A DNA stretch of 64,000 bases from Manis javanica (lineage: Eukaryota > Chordata > Mammalia > Pholidota > Manidae): assembly GCF_040802235.1 (NCBI RefSeq), contig NC_133169.1, positions 40,555,034 through 40,619,033 on the forward strand. The letters are read 5' to 3'. The translations under genes were made by a program, and so were the position numbers. Shown here piece by piece: positions 13,178 through 26,480 of the stretch (position 1 is its first letter; each line of letters starts with the position of its first letter). The notes beneath the pieces are model-generated. The model searched no databases, was not told where the DNA came from, and saw only the letters and a list, made by a program, of their open reading frames with translations.

Positions 13178-13499
13178 CCATAATTAACCTTTGGACAGAA
13201 CTTAGCTTCAATAAAATAAGTATAATAACAATGGTAGTAATAATAATTATAATTACAATTATAGATATTTCCTGTTCTCACTCTTCAAATTCCCATATAT
13301 GTAATAATTAATAGATTCTTTGCTAGGTAACTATTTCTATGGTATTATAATTCAGGAATTGTCTAGAAAAATAAATCATATTCCCTAGTTCACCCTGACT
13401 GGGAACAAAAGCTTGCATGAAAGGTCAGTTATATCTAAATGCAAAAATATGTAAATCCTTTTGCAACATGTCATTTATTTTCATTGTTTCATGTTTATT
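13178..13499. other. Intergenic, low-complexity, no gene seen
   Basis: Directly after the OR break the sequence is rich in AATAAT and ATTATAATT repeats, then ordinary AT-rich DNA. Nothing here continues the receptor. Confidence 0.5.
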
Positions 13500-13720
13500 T
13501 TATTTATTTTTTTATTGAAGGGTAGTTGACACACAGTATTACATTAGTTTCAGGTGTACAACACAGTGATTTAACATTTATATACATGATAATTCTAGGT
13601 ACCAGCTATCACCATACCAAGTTGTTACAATATTTTGACTATATTCTTTATGCTATACATTACATCCCGGGTACTTATTTATTTTACAATTGGAAGTGTG
13701 TACTTTTTTTTTTTTTTTTT
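13500..13720 (-). repeat. LINE-1 3' UTR fragment, minus strand
   Basis: A minus-strand L1 tail with the block 'GTAGTTGACACACAGTATTA' and 'TTCAGGTGTACAACACAGTG'. It ends next to a T-rich run (13704-13721) that abuts the ERV fragment that follows. Confidence 0.65.
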
Positions 13721-14042
13721 TGTAATGGCATCTCTCATATTTATTGATCAAATGGTTGTTAACCACAATAAAATTCTGTATAGGGGGGTCAATGCTCAAT
13801 GTACAATCATTAACCCACCCCAAGCCTAATTTTCGTCAGTCTCCAATCTTCTGAAGCATAATGAACAAGTTCTTACATGGAGAACAAATTGTTACATAGT
13901 GAATAAGTTACATGGTGAACATTACAAGGGCAGTCATCACAGAGGCTTTTGGTTTTGATCATGCATTATCGACTCTAAACAGTCAGTTCAAATATGAATA
14001 TTCATTTGATTTTTATACTTTATTTATATGTGGATACCACAT
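13721..14042 (-). repeat. 3' LTR of an env-bearing ERV (copy A)
   Basis: On the minus strand this block starts TGTGG and ends ...CA, with an AATAAATA signal near its end (plus 13738-13746). It matches 57010-57336 along its whole length. Immediately upstream in element sense lies a purine-rich tract (plus 14043-14056) in the position of a polypurine tract. Length is about 322 bp. Confidence 0.6.
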
Positions 14043-14856
14043 TTCTCTCTTTATTATTATTATTTTTAATGAAATGCTGAAGTGGTAGGTAGATACAAGA
14101 TAAAGGTAGAAAACATAGTTTAGTGTTGTAAGAGAGCAAATGTAGATGATCAGGTGTGTGCCTGTAGACTATGTGTTGATCCAAGCTAGACAAGGGCAAT
14201 AAAACATCCACGTATGCAGAAGATTTCTCTCAGAATGGGGCGGGGGGGGGAGGTTCTAAGTCTCACCTCTGTTGATCCCCATTTTCTCACCTGATGGCCC
14301 TCCTGCGACTGTGCCTGTCTTAGGTTGTTCCTCCCTTGAAGAATCTTACCCGTCTCTGGCTAACCAGTCATCTTCCGGGGCCATACAGAGAAATGTTAAG
14401 GTGGTAAGTGAGAGAGAAGCCTTATTGTTTGAAAAGGTTAGCTTTTTACTTCTTTGCATATTTTATGCCCTGTGGCTTCTATGCCCAGCATTTGTCTTGA
14501 GGTGTCTTTACCACTTGGAAGAATTATGATACTCGTTAAATTCGATATGAGGCACGAATTCTATTTAAGGGTTATAATTAGGAAGGAAGAAGAAAAGCTA
14601 TAGAAGTAGCAGGTGGAAGAAAACCTGGGAAGATTGATTACTTCTTTGACATACCTTCTTGTAGAGTAACTTCAGCATGTATAGGTTTTAAACTACTAAT
14701 TAAATTGCACACACACATTAACATAATAGCAGTACAGTTACATAACCAAAGCATACCTGTAATTACCAGCCATCTCCAGTGAGACCAAGAAAAGCAGTTA
14801 GGCACCTTAGGCATTTGTGAAAACATATCTATAATATGGTGAATATTGTCCAACTG
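14043..14856 (-). pseudogene. Truncated ERV env/3' region (copy A)
   Basis: Element-internal sequence shared with 57337-58150. It encodes the last part of an Env transmembrane subunit (the LDNIHHIID segment and a tryptophan-rich SHWRW stretch before a hydrophobic anchor), followed by a non-coding 3' part. Homology to copy B stops at 14856, so the rest of env and everything 5' of it is absent here. No intact frame remains. Confidence 0.6.
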
Positions 14857-15531
14857 ATGTTTCATGTTTATTTTTTGATCACATAAACTCACTATGTAAA
14901 ACATTATATATATGGACATTTATTTCAACATACATACATACATATATCTATGACCATTCAATTTATAGTTAGTAGATAATAACCCTATAAACAAGTTTAT
15001 CCATCCATAGCTATAATATACTTCATAAAATCTATTTCACAGTGACCATGTATCAGAGAGGTTGCAGCTAAATTAAAGAAATTGATACAAAAACCATGGA
15101 AGCATTTCTAACTGTCTTGAAGTCTTGAACAAAATAAAGATGAACAATACATAAAAATGACCAATGTTTTAAATGTATATTTCTGTTAAGTTTTGAAACT
15201 TAAAATAAATCATAACAATTTAGGGAAACAAAGAATACAGCATTGCAATAAGGTGACTGAGTTCAGTTGCTGACATTCTTACAGATGAGACATGGGTAGC
15301 ACATGACTGAAGAAGGTACTGGGGATCCAAAGGCTGGTGCAGGAGCCAGCAGAGATGCAGAAAGAACAAGAAAACAGAGTTGAACTCCCACTACATAACT
15401 AATTATATAAAATACATTCTTCTCACTACCCCTAGAAAATGCTAATGAAAATATTGATCGTTTAATGCTTATTTCAACAGATGTCAATAATGGGAAGGGA
15501 TTTATACTTGGAAAAAAACTTTGGCGATTTT

Positions 15532-15533
<2 letters not shown>
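14857..15533. other. Intergenic, no gene seen
   Basis: AT-rich spacer between the ERV fragment and an AT microsatellite, without recognisable genes or repeats. Confidence 0.5.

Positions 15534-15580
<47 letters not shown>
15534..15580. repeat. (AT)n microsatellite
   Basis: About 23 AT units without interruption, a self-complementary, potentially unstable tract. Confidence 0.95.
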
Positions 15581-15582
<2 letters not shown>

Positions 15583-15884
15583 ACTAACACATGAACAATG
15601 TAAGTTAATGGTGCTGATACCTGTTCAATCAAAAAACAATACATAACTTTTGACTTCCTGAAAACTTACCTATTATCTTACTGTTGACCCAAAGACTTAC
15701 CAATTTACACAGTCACAGTGGAGCCAGTTAGCACAGTATATGTTATATATGTATTCTTACAGTAAAATATGCTAGAGAAAAGAAAAAAATCAAATTGTTA
15801 TGAATGTCAAAAGTATTTTCCAATTTATTTACTGAAAGAAATCCTCACATAAGGGTACCAATTGTGGATAAAACTGCAATATTT

Positions 15885-16190
15885 CCAGAATATCTTGCCT
15901 GGCCGTAGTGCATCTCCATACCAATAGGTGTTTCCAAGGGGTGGAAAGAAGTAGCCCATCTCCATATCAGTAGGTGATTACAAGGAGGAGTGAGGGAATA
16001 TCTGGATTTGAGAGGTTGGGTTGGACACCCTTGTTCAGCAGCCAGGACACAAGAGACACTGGCAAGCAGAGTGGATGACTGCTTTTCAGCAATAAATGGG
16101 TTTCTTCCACCTTATTTCTCCCTTTGACTGATTTCAGCTTCAAAGGTATTTTGCCTCAGGATTTCCGCTCGGAGTCACACCAATGGGGTG
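15885..16190 (+). mobile_element. Candidate solo LTR
   Basis: A GC-richer block with an internal near-repeat ('CATCTCCATACCAATAGGTG' at 15911 and 'CATCTCCATATCAGTAGGTG' at 15958), an AATAAA signal at 16091-16096 and a following C/T-rich stretch ('CTTATTTCTCCCTTTGACTG'). This is the U3-R-U5 layout of an LTR. No retroviral coding sequence is adjacent. Borders and family are not fixed. Confidence 0.45.
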
Positions 16191-18109
16191 TAAACCCATG
16201 TTCTTTAGGAACAACTGTAACCCTCATGACTTGAGGCACCACGGAGGCAAAAGACAGAAGAAATTCCCCTTCAAATAAATAATTACATTTATTCATATTG
16301 AATGTGGCTGTTTCTATGTGTTTTTGTCTTCTGTTAATTTTGATAAATGTCACTGTAAAACAAATTTCATTTTTTCTGTAATTCTGATAAATTGGTGAGA
16401 GTTTGTGAAAATATGACTTCCAATTTGTTCGAAAAACAGGGTTTTGTACCTCATAGTCTTCACCGTATTTCATTTAACACTGTGATTCATGGATGTCTAA
16501 ACTGTTTTAACTTCCAGATGATGAAATGGTTTTGTTCAAAATAGAGCTGTACCCATTTGTACTCTCAGCAGCAAGCACCAGCATGATACTTTCTTTGTAT
16601 CTTGCGTAAGTATGGTCTCGCCAACTTTCCAGGCATTGCCATGGTACATTTACAAAGCTGTGTACCATTTTTGTCTGATAAGTATTTTTCTAATTATTAG
16701 AGACTAGAGTATCTCATAATTGAGAAGTGCTATTCTTTGCCTCAACTTATTGAGTCTCTGGCCATTACCTTTGATGTGAAAATGTCATTACCCTATTCAT
16801 TAGAATATATATACCCTTTGTTAATAACAAGCAAAAGAAAACTCTTGTTTTCCTACTTGTACTTAACCATACACTTACTGTCTTTTGAAGATGTAAATTT
16901 TATTTTAATACCAGCATATTCTTTTAACTGTACTTTCCTGATTTTAGATGTTGTTTTGGGAGTTTAAAAAATGCCCGATTATGAAATTCTTTTCTATGAT
17001 TTATGTAAGTTTGTCATTTAAATATTAACTTTTAACATATTCATTCACCATTTTAAGACATAAAGAAAGAAGTAGGTGATTTTCCCTCCTTTGAGGAGTT
17101 AGTGATCCTGTCATGACATACAAAACAATTCAGTCCCCTTTTTCTTTGGGAAAACCCTGTATCAAGCTATTAAATTACCATGAATATACTTACTTATTTA
17201 TGAGAACTCTTTTATGTTTCTTTCATTTATTTATTTCTGCATCAGAAATTGCACTGTATTATTTATGAAGTATTTAATAATATTAATGTAATCATTTTTG
17301 CAATAATGTATTTCAATAACTGAATATTTTGTAAGACCAATATAACTTAATGAACATATAGAATGAAATTCTTCAATTCCAAAGAAATTAACTGCAGTAA
17401 TGTTATTTTACTTAATTTATTAATGCTTCTGAGTGAAACTTTCAATTATGGTATGTTTTAGTCTTACATCTGAATATAGAATTTTCTCAAAGTGTTATGT
17501 ACATATTTTTGAAAATTTTAAATTTTTTCCAAGATAGCTTAATAATTACCCAGCAGTGTTAAACACACTTCATATATCATGATTTTAAAAGTACTTGTAA
17601 TATTTGAAATAATTTTGGTGTGCTCTTATAAATAATTCAGAAAATGTTTTATTATTTTCTTTTTTTACAGAAAATATTCTACCTTCATCATATATTAGAT
17701 GAAAGAGATTTTAAAATGTGTTCATATTTTAGGTATTTATGTTTTTTAACTTCAAGGTAAAATTTATTGTACTGAAGATCTTTATTGTGGTTATGTAAGT
17801 TTAATTATTAATGTATTTTAAGATAGATATGTGACTATTATAGAGAAAAGGAAGTTGGCATAATAATTGAATCCTGTATGAAGTTTGGAATTTTTTAAAA
17901 AGATAACAATTTGGCTAGGATATACACAGTACCTTTGTTATGTTGTTCTACTATATGACAGTTTGGAAGGTTTGAGCAAGAGGTGAACTGGATTAGTTTA
18001 AGAAATTTTTAGTCATAAAAATAAAATGTGAGTTTATTTGGCAGGTTCAATGTGTTCACATTTACCACTTTTAAAACAAAAATATTCATGAAAAAGAGTA
18101 AATATATCA
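16191..18109. other. AT-rich intergenic, no gene seen
   Basis: Nearly 2 kb of AT-rich sequence. The minus frame at 16156-16473 has no recognisable domain and lies partly in the LTR candidate, so I do not call it. Confidence 0.5.
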
Positions 18110-19386
18110 TAGGAGAAAAAGATGATGACATGAGAAGTGAGGCAGTAACCTCCTCACAAAACCAATGTAACACGAAAATATAGCAAATACAACTAATCCT
18201 GAAAGAGTGACCTGAAGACTGCAGAACAGACTGCCAACATCTGTGGAAAAGAGAAGACCTCACAGAAAAGGATAAAGTAGCAAAGTCATGATATGGTGGA
18301 ACCTAAGCTCTCCCCCCACCCCAGCTCAAAGGTGGGAGGAGATAAATGGAGTTGGGAGGGAGTAGAAGCCCAGGATGGCTAAACACCCAGACCTAGAAAC
18401 CTGCTCCAGGAGCACAAACCCACACTACATGGTGTTCTGGAGATTAGTGGGGTTGGAAAGCAAAGACAGGCAGAATGCTCAGAGACGCTGAGATTTCAGC
18501 TGCTTGTGGAGAGCAGGTGCCCACAACTGGCTGCTCTGGAACAAAAGAATGCAGGCACTTGGAAAGGCTTCTCAACAGCAAGATGGTGCTAAAGGGACAA
18601 AGATTACATAGCTTGCTTCTCAGGAGAAAGGACAGGTGGGCAGAATCGTCCCAGCACACTCAGCACAGCAGGTTGGGAACTTTCAGGAGCTTCAGATGCT
18701 CCATCCCCCTGGCTGGCATGAGAGGAGGCCTTCTGGGCACTAGAGGGTGCCATCTACATAAAGTTAGTACTCCATAGGAATCACTAGAATGAAATGGCAA
18801 AAATAAATTGTACAAACAAAAATTCAAATGGCAGAAACAGAGCAAAGTGAACCTGAAATCAACAATCTTCTTGATAAACATATCAAAATAAAATCATAAA
18901 CTCACAGAGATACAGAAAAATAGTCAACATGTCAGGAGGGACTTCAAGAAGAAGATAAAAACTTTGAAAAATATTATCTGAAATTAAACACAATGGTGGG
19001 GTTTAAAAGTAGATTTGATGAGGTAGAGGAGATGGTAACTGAAATAGAAATTAGAAAACAGGAAGCAAAGAAGCTGAGGCACAGGGAAAAGAAGGATCTG
19101 AGGAATGAAAGAATACAGAGAGAACGGTGAGATCCATCCAAACGGAACAATACTCACACTATAGGGGTATCTGAAGAAGAGAGGGAAGAAAGGATAGAAA
19201 GTCTCTTTGAGGAAATAGTTGCTGAAAACTGCTGTCTTGGGATGGAAATAGTCTCTCGGTCATGTAAGTGCAGAGCTCTCCCAACACAAGGGACCCTAGG
19301 AAGACAACACCAAGACATATGATTAAAATGGCAAAGATCAAGGACAAGGGGAGAGTGCTGAAAGGAGCCAGAGAGAGAAAAAGATC

Positions 19387-19632
19387 ATGTATAAGGGAAA
19401 GTCCATCAGGCTGACAGCAGACTTCTCAGCAGCAACCAAACAGGCCAGAAGGAAGTGGCATGATAGATTTAATGCAATGAAACAGAAGGGCTGCAAACAA
19501 AGAATACTCTACCTGACAAGATTATCATTTAAATTTGAATCAGTGATTAAACAACTTCCAGATAAGCAAAAGTTGGGGAAATTTACCTCTCACAAACCAT
19601 CTCTACAGTTTATTTTAAAGGGACTGCTATAG
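19387..19632 (+). pseudogene. LINE-1 ORF1 C-terminal remnant
   Basis: This frame encodes the C-terminal domain of L1 ORF1p, the RNA-binding chaperone of the L1 particle. It has a YKGK.IRLTADFSA segment, an ARRKWHD.FNAMKQKG block and a KLGKFTSHKPS.Q end, and matches the same part of the younger L1 ORF1 at 63306 residue by residue. Earlier ORF1 sequence (about 18930-19386) is present but broken by stops and shifts. Confidence 0.75.
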
Positions 19633-19935
19633 AGGGAAGTGTTCTAAAGGCTAAATAGCTGTCACCAGAGAAAATAAAACCACGTAAAGGAAGTAGATCA
19701 ATTAATTAAATAAGCAAATGCAAAATTAAACCAACTACCCACAAAGTCAGTCAAGGGTTACACAAAGAATACAAAATATGACACCTAATATATAAAGAGT
19801 GAAAGAGGAAGAAGAAGACAGAAAAAAAGAACCTTTAGATTGTGTTTCAAATAGTATAAAATGGTGTTAAGTTTGGCTGTTAGATAATAAGGAAGCTGAC
19901 CTTGAACCTTTGGTAACTACACCTAAAAGCTTAAA

Positions 19936-21525
19936 ATGGCAATAAGAACATATCTATCAATAATTAGCCTAAACGTAAGTGGACTGAATGCACCAATTAA
20001 AAGACACAGTGTTACAGACTGGATGAAAAATAAGACCCATCCATATTCTGCCTTCAAGAGACTCACTTCAAACCCAGACATACCCAGATAAAAAGTGAAA
20101 GGGTGGAAAAAGATATTTCATGCAAATAATAGGGAGAAAAAAGCAGGAGTTGCAATACATGTATCAGACGAAAGAGATTTCAAAAAAAGACAATAACAAG
20201 AGACACAGAGGGACATTACATAACTATAAAGAGGTCAGTCCAACAAGAGGGTATAGCCATTATAAATATATATGCAACCAACATACAAGCACCTACATGT
20301 GTGAAATAAATACTAATAGAATTAAAGGTGTAAACAGATCGCAACACATTCATTTTAGGATACTTCAACACACCACTTACTTCAAAGGACAAAATAACCA
20401 AACAGAAAATAAGTAAGGAGACAGAAGCACTGAACAACTTCTCAGAACAGATGGACCTAGCAGACATGTACAGAACACTACATCCAAAAGCAGCAGGATA
20501 CACATTCTTCTCAAGTGCACATGGAATGTTTTCCAGAATAGATCACATAGTAGGTCACAAGACTAACCTCAGTAAATTTAAAAAGATTGAAATTTTGTCA
20601 ACCAGCTCCTCAGACCACAAAGTTATGAAACAGGAATTAAATTATGCAAAGAAAACAAAAAAATCCCACAAACACATGGCAGCTTAACAACATGCTCCTA
20701 AATAATCAGTGGATCAGTGAGCAAGAGATCAAGCAATATATGGAGGCAAATGAGAACAACAACTCAGCGCCTTCACTGTGGGACACGTGAAGGCAGTTCT
20801 AAGAGGAAAGTATATAGCAATACAGGGTTACCTAAAGAAAGAAGAATAATCCCAAATAAACAGTCCAAACTCATGATTAATGAAATCAGTAAGAGAAGAA
20901 CAAGTGAGGCCCCAAGTCAGTAGAAGGGGAGACATAATAAAGAACAGAGCAGAAATAATAAACGGGAAGAATAAACCAACAGAAAGAATAAAAGAAATCA
21001 GGAGCTTATTCTTCAAGAAAATAAACAAAATAAATAAACCGATAGCCAGACTTATCAAGAAAAAAAGAGAGTATATACACATAAACAGAATCAGAAATGA
21101 AAAAGGAACAATCACTATGGACACCAAAGAAATACAAAGAATTTTTAGAGAATACTGTGAAAAAGTAGTATATGCTAACAATTTGGATAACCTAGGAGAA
21201 GTGGACAACTTTCTAGAAAAATACAACCTTCCAAGACTGACCCAGGAAGAAACAGAAAATTTGAAAAGACCAATTACCATCCACGAAATTGAGTTAGTAA
21301 TAAAAAAAAACTACCTAAGAAAAAAAACCTCGGGCTGCATGGCATCATTTCTGAATTTTATCAAACAATTAAATACCTAATAGTCATCCTTGTTAAAGTT
21401 TCCCAAAAAGATAAAGAGGGAATACTCCAAATCCATTCCATGAGGCCAGTACCACTCCAATGCCAAAACCAGGAAAAAACACCATAAAGAAAGAAAATTA
21501 CGGACGGATATCCCTGATAAACAGA
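19936..21525 (+). pseudogene. LINE-1 ORF2 5' part (endonuclease and start of RT)
   Basis: Starts with ATGGCAATAAG at 19936 and a VSGLNAPIKRH-type segment, the beginning of the AP-like endonuclease. Later frames (20451, 20717, 20880-21380) hold the endonuclease end and the linker before RT, with an EIQRIFREYCEK segment and a [20 protein letters not shown] segment that also occur in the copies at 31995 and 61647. Several stops and frameshifts interrupt it and it is cut off before the catalytic RT motif. Confidence 0.75.
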
Positions 21526-24500
21526 TTTAATGATAAAAGCCTGTGGGAACAAACCAGTGACCACTGGAATCCAAACTAGAAAATGTTCGCTTGAGAGACA
21601 ATAACTAACTTTCCATTGCCTGTAGTGAGAATGTCCCTCTATGACAGAAGGACAAAAAAACAAATATTGAAAACTAACATAGTCATAATGTCCAAGGTGA
21701 TGCTGGGAAAATACTCTAATTGGAAAGGCATTTTCCACATGAGTTCCATAATAAAAGGGAAATTATTCTGCAGGAATCTGTTAATGGGAGAATGAAAGCA
21801 CTCGTCACATTCACAAACAGGTGGTATCTTTCCCTCTAGGGGCAATTATGGAGCATCTGATGAGCTTCTGGTCCCTGTTATCAATGGACAGTACCCTAAA
21901 AATATTCTGTATTGGTAAGAATGATAATTAGGTTACATGGCTGTTCACGTGACTGGGCAGCATCCAGTTTAGAAGTCTATCACACAGTTTGGAGAACATA
22001 AAAAGAAAATAAGTTAAATGGGCAGAATTGAGTGCTTTTTTCTACTTATTTTTCTGATTCATGGACAGGGATTAAGGGTCTGGTCATATTATGATTCAGA
22101 GGAACAGTGGAAAACTAGACTCCTATAGGGATGCTCATATTGAAATTGTCCTAATGGAAATCGTTATTCCCTGTATCTCTCATGTGGGAATTTAAGGGGT
22201 CTATTAAAGAAGGACATGTTCATGGGCACCAGGAGGACCGACTCCAACATGGAAGTTGTCTGGGAATATGAAGAAGGTGTCCTGGAACTCTCATTTGAGG
22301 TGACCACCAGGGTCACAGAATGCCTATGCAAGGGGACCTGTATCAGTGAGGACTCGGCAGATGGGCACCATATTTTTATCATGATTTCTTAGGTATATAA
22401 TGCCAGCAACTCAGTTCTATATCCCAGGGAGGAAGAATATAGATGTCACGGGGAAGAGTCCTGGCAAAGAAGATACTGCACGAAGATGTCACTCTGGACA
22501 GATGCTGGAAGTCTGACAGATGATAAACAGGACCAGCCAGGTATAGAAACTTGTTTTGGATTTGGTTTTGCATACTCAGTGCTCGATGCAAATGCCAAGA
22601 TTGGAACGGCAGATGTTGTATCACCAATGGTGTAAATAGTTCATACCAATAAACACATCATTTGCATATCATCCTCAGAGTAATTATTTGACCGACAATT
22701 GAAATGCTCAGGTGAAGCACTGGTTTTATGAATCTAGGGAAACAGGAATACAGAGCAGGTCTCACTCATTCACAGGTGTGTGCTCACATTCAACATGAGA
22801 AGGCAAGAGAGGATGCCCAGTAGGTGTAATCCTGCATTTCTTGAGCCGTTGGTGGAAGAGAGTGTGGAAAGGAAGCTGGCATAATAGTGTAATTCTTCCT
22901 GTACAACCTCAAATTTAATTTTTCCCTACCTCACCTAACCTTTTTGTTCCACCTTGTGCAGTGGTATCAAAATTAGGTCAAACCATGTGAGTGCCAGAAG
23001 AAAGAATGCCCTAAATAATGAAAAGTTAACTACAGTTTTGAAACTTTATGTTAGAATTCCTGAATGCATGGTGAGGTGGATAAGCCCCCTCCTCTCTGAC
23101 AATATTGGAATTGAGAATAAATGCAGTTATATACCCTGGTGGATGAGGTAGCCGTGAATTCTCTGCCTATGGAAGCCTACCCTAGGTGCATGGGAATGGG
23201 CTGAGGAGGAAGAACTGACTAAACTAGCGTTCCTGTCAGCAAACTCTGCAGGAGGAGTGACTGAATCTGAAATCTCTTTGAAAGGTAGAAATCTTAGAGA
23301 AAAAAATGTAAATGGATAGAATTAGAAATTGCAGTTGAGGGAAAAATGAATGAATAAAAGCACTGTATAATGAGGAAATGCAATATTATATTTGTAATAT
23401 AATAAAAGCTCAGAAAAAGAGGTAACACTGTCTCTTAGCTTAAGTGTATCTGATGCTTTAAGATGAACCCGTGTGTTTCTGTGGCTTTTCAAACCTGGTA
23501 TGTTAGAACAAATGCCTGCAACCTAAGTGCTCTGGAAGCCATTTTGGTCCTATGACACGATGATGTACTTCATCAAAGGTTTAGGGAGATTAAGTTAAAA
23601 CCTAAGGCCTCCTAAAGATGCAATATAATGGAAAATGTAAGGACTGAGCAAGAACTCTATACAATCATCAGCTATTTTCTTTGGAAAATGTCTGTGTACA
23701 AATTTATAAGTTACAAATAGTGGTACTTCAATGATGGAAAGAGGTATCAAATTAGAAAAAGGTATTAAACTGTATGAATTGCTTTTTAGGATATATTAGC
23801 TGTCTGCAAATGCATCTCTACCTTATACTAGTTTCTCCATGTTATGCATATTCATTCTGAAACTATTGTCCTAAGTATTAAATAAATGCTGGATTAAATT
23901 CAGATGCTCAGACATATGATTGTTTCACTGTAAGAGTGTCTTGGTAAGGGGCTTGGGCAGAGCAAGTGTACTGATGGATTCACTTTGGTCAAAGTGAAGG
24001 ACTCACCTTATCCAAAGAAAATTCTAGTCCCTTTCTCCTAATCACTGAGAGGTAGCCTTCCAGCCCTTGGTATGTCCTTCCTAACAGAGCTGTATTTGCT
24101 TGCCCACGATGCGGAGCCATGCCGGGGAACTCACTCTGACCACACAGTGGGGGCTGTGGCCAGGCAGTGTCAGTGCCTATGGGCCTGTGAGTGGGACTCA
24201 GTCATCAGGGAGTTTAGGTCTCTGGGCAGTGAACTGCTGAAAAACTATTTCTCGTTTTTTTCTCCTTCCTTAAGTGGAACAGAATGGGTGTGGTGGGCTG
24301 GAGTGGGAGGTATTTTCCTCTACCAGGTCAGTTAAGTTCTGATAGCACTTGTTTAGGCTCTGGCTAGCTAGTGTCCCTCAAAGGCAGGCCGTGTTAAGAA
24401 TTGCAGGGCATTCTGTTGTATTTCTAGATGGTTGTATACTTCCCTCCCCTCCATGATATTCCATACTTTTTATAGATATAGTAATTAGTCTTGCCATTTA

Positions 24501-24589
24501 CATTAACATTCATGTTTTTATTCCACATAGAGATAATGACACTAATGTTATGAGACAGAAACTTTGAAATGTCATGGAGTCACCACCAG
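21526..24589. other. Intergenic, no gene recognised
   Basis: About 3 kb with somewhat more GC than the flanks. Overlapping minus frames at 21361-21845 and 22164-22627 show no domain. A palindromic TCCCAGGGA at 22422-22430 resembles an Olf/EBF site, but nothing nearby supports a promoter. An AATAAA at about 22650 and a GC-richer patch at 24080-24240 (several CpGs) are noted without assignment. Confidence 0.45.
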
Positions 24590-25558
24590 CCTAGAAACCA
24601 TTTCAAGAAATTGTGCTTTCTCAAGTTTTACAAAACCGATATTGTAAGGAAACCTGTATAAATAGACTGTTATTGACCTAATTAATCTCAATGGATTGGC
24701 CAAAACATCTACAGGAAGCAAGATGTCAATAGGCTGTCAGTTATTCTGGAGGCTACAATCACTAGTCCCCTTGAGGCTTGTCAGAATTACGAGTGTGCCT
24801 CCAGAGAGTGATCACCGAACAGTTCAGGGAAGCCCTGTGCCCATTTCTCCATATGGTTTATAGTAAAAAGTACACCTCTGTGAAAGGACCTGGGGATCAT
24901 GCTCACTGAAGAACAACTTAACGGCACTAGACTTGACCTCAGCGTGTCTGGGAGAGAGTGCTGTGCAAGAGAGCCCCTACCTCAGTCCTCACGGATGACT
25001 GCGATCTGAGGGCTCATTCCTTTATGGGGACATAATTTTAGTTTTGTGTCTCATTGAAGAAAACTATAAAGTCTCCAAGGCATACAAAGAACATTCAATG
25101 GTATTACCATTTTTCTGTTTTCCCATCTCCTGAGTCTTTCACCTTATCAATTACTAAGCACTCTACAATGTATAATTTACATGAGGTGTATGTAGAGAGT
25201 GAAATACTTTCCCTCTTCCCTGTTAGGTTTAATGGTTGGGTCTGCAAAAGAAATTGACAGCAGGTGCATTAACAAAAAGAAAGGCATACACATTTGTTAA
25301 TACTTAAAATTTAAATTCATAGTGGTATCACAGAAAAAAGTCAACACCCAAAAAAGTGGTGGTATTTGAGAGATTTTTAGCATCCCTTCAAATGCACCTT
25401 TATCTTCAGTAAACCAATGTATGTGAGAATCTTATAGCACAGGATGATCACTTAGCGCTACCTCCATGTCGTTTGTATCATCGTCTTATCACTTTAACCA
25501 CTGACTACAAGATTTTGTTTGTAGCATCATCTCGTCACTTTATGCATCAACTTGCTGC
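24590..25558. repeat. Duplicated 5' flank of OR pseudogene (copy B)
   Basis: Partner of 12180-12913. It shares the short blocks named there and ends with TTTGTAGCATCATCTCGTCA shortly before the receptor start; TTTGTAG would serve as a splice acceptor as in other OR genes. Similarity is patchy, so the duplication is old. Confidence 0.55.
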
Positions 25559-26480
25559 ATGCTGGCAGGTGCAGAGAACCCCAGCGTCTTCACAGAGTCC
25601 CTCCTCATGGGCATCTCCAGCTCCAGGGAGCTGCAAGCATTGCAAGGTTTGATATTTTCAGTGATTTATCTGGGTGCCCTGGCTGGAAATCTTGCGACCT
25701 GCGCTGTCACTGTGATGGACCCATGTCTGCACTTTCCCATATGCTTCTTTATAGGCAATTTATCTCTGCTAGACTTTGGTTACATCTCAGTTACTGTCCC
25801 CAAATCCACCACAAATTCTCTGATGGGCAGTAAACTGATTTATCTCACATAATGTGCTGCTCAGACTTTCTTATTTATATTATTTGGAGCTACAGAGATC
25901 TTCTTTGTGGTCATGTCCTATGACCGCTATGTTGTCATTTGCCACCCTCTGCACTATGGGCTTCTCATGACCCCACGTCTGTGCACACAGGTGGCAGGTG
26001 TCATGGGCCAGTGGTCTACTCTGCTGTGCACACAGGGACCATGTTCAGGCTTCCCTTCACAGAGTCCAATGTGATTCACCAGTTTTTTTGTGACATCCCT
26101 CAAATCCTCAGCATCTCATCCCAGGACGTGCAGTGTTCTGAGTCGGTGGAACGGGCTCTGAGCACCTGCATTGTCTTATTCTGCTTCGTCATCTTATTCA
26201 CCTCATATGTTCACATCTTTTCAACTGTGCTCCACATGCATTCTGTGGAAGCTGGAACAAATCCCTGTCCACCTGCTCTCCCCAGGTAGCTACTTTTATT
26301 CTGTTTGTAATATCTGGATTGTTTGCTGTATTGGGTTCTGTCTCAAGTGAATCAACCATTCAAACTCTGCTCGTGGCCATGTTCCATTCCATGGTGCCAC
26401 CCTTTATAAACCCCTTTATTTTTAGCCTGAGGACCAGAGAGAAAATAATGCTCTGGAAAGAATGTTCAGAAAGTTTCAAT
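25559..26480 (+). pseudogene. Olfactory receptor pseudogene, family-14-like
   Basis: Nearly full-length OR carrying several disabling changes. In order: LLMGISSSRELQALQG, TM1 with GALAGN, TM2 ending ISVTVPK, an in-frame TAA at 25850-25852 just before TM3, MSYDRYVVICHPLHY at about 25913-25957, a frameshift near 26030, FFCDIPQ at about 26082-26102, the TM5 region, a second frameshift near 26270 and PPFINPFIFSLR at 26398-26433. The family cysteine after TM2 is also out of place. The remains are closest to OR family 14 and to the fragment at 12914. The stop plus two shifts exclude a functional receptor. Confidence 0.9.

Larger units (their letters stand above)
18110..21525 (+). mobile_element. 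LINE-1, 5' half (5' UTR, ORF1, start of ORF2), plus strand
   Basis: The 5' UTR from about 18110 matches the 5' end of the copy at 29385 ('GACCTGAAGACTGCAGAACA'). Then come remnants of ORF1, a 303-bp spacer and the start of ORF2. The copy ends near 21525, inside the ORF2 reverse-transcriptase region, and unrelated DNA follows, so the RT core, C-terminal domain and 3' UTR are lost. All frames carry stops and shifts. Confidence 0.8.

Noticed and set aside
20828-21280. 150-codon minus frame
   Set aside because: It is the reverse complement of the plus-strand L1 ORF2.
22422-22430. Olf/EBF-like palindrome TCCCAGGGA as an OR promoter element
   Set aside because: A nine-base match is expected by chance in 64 kb, and no OR start or exon lies nearby. 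Similar motifs also occur in L1 sequence at about 31936 and 61294.
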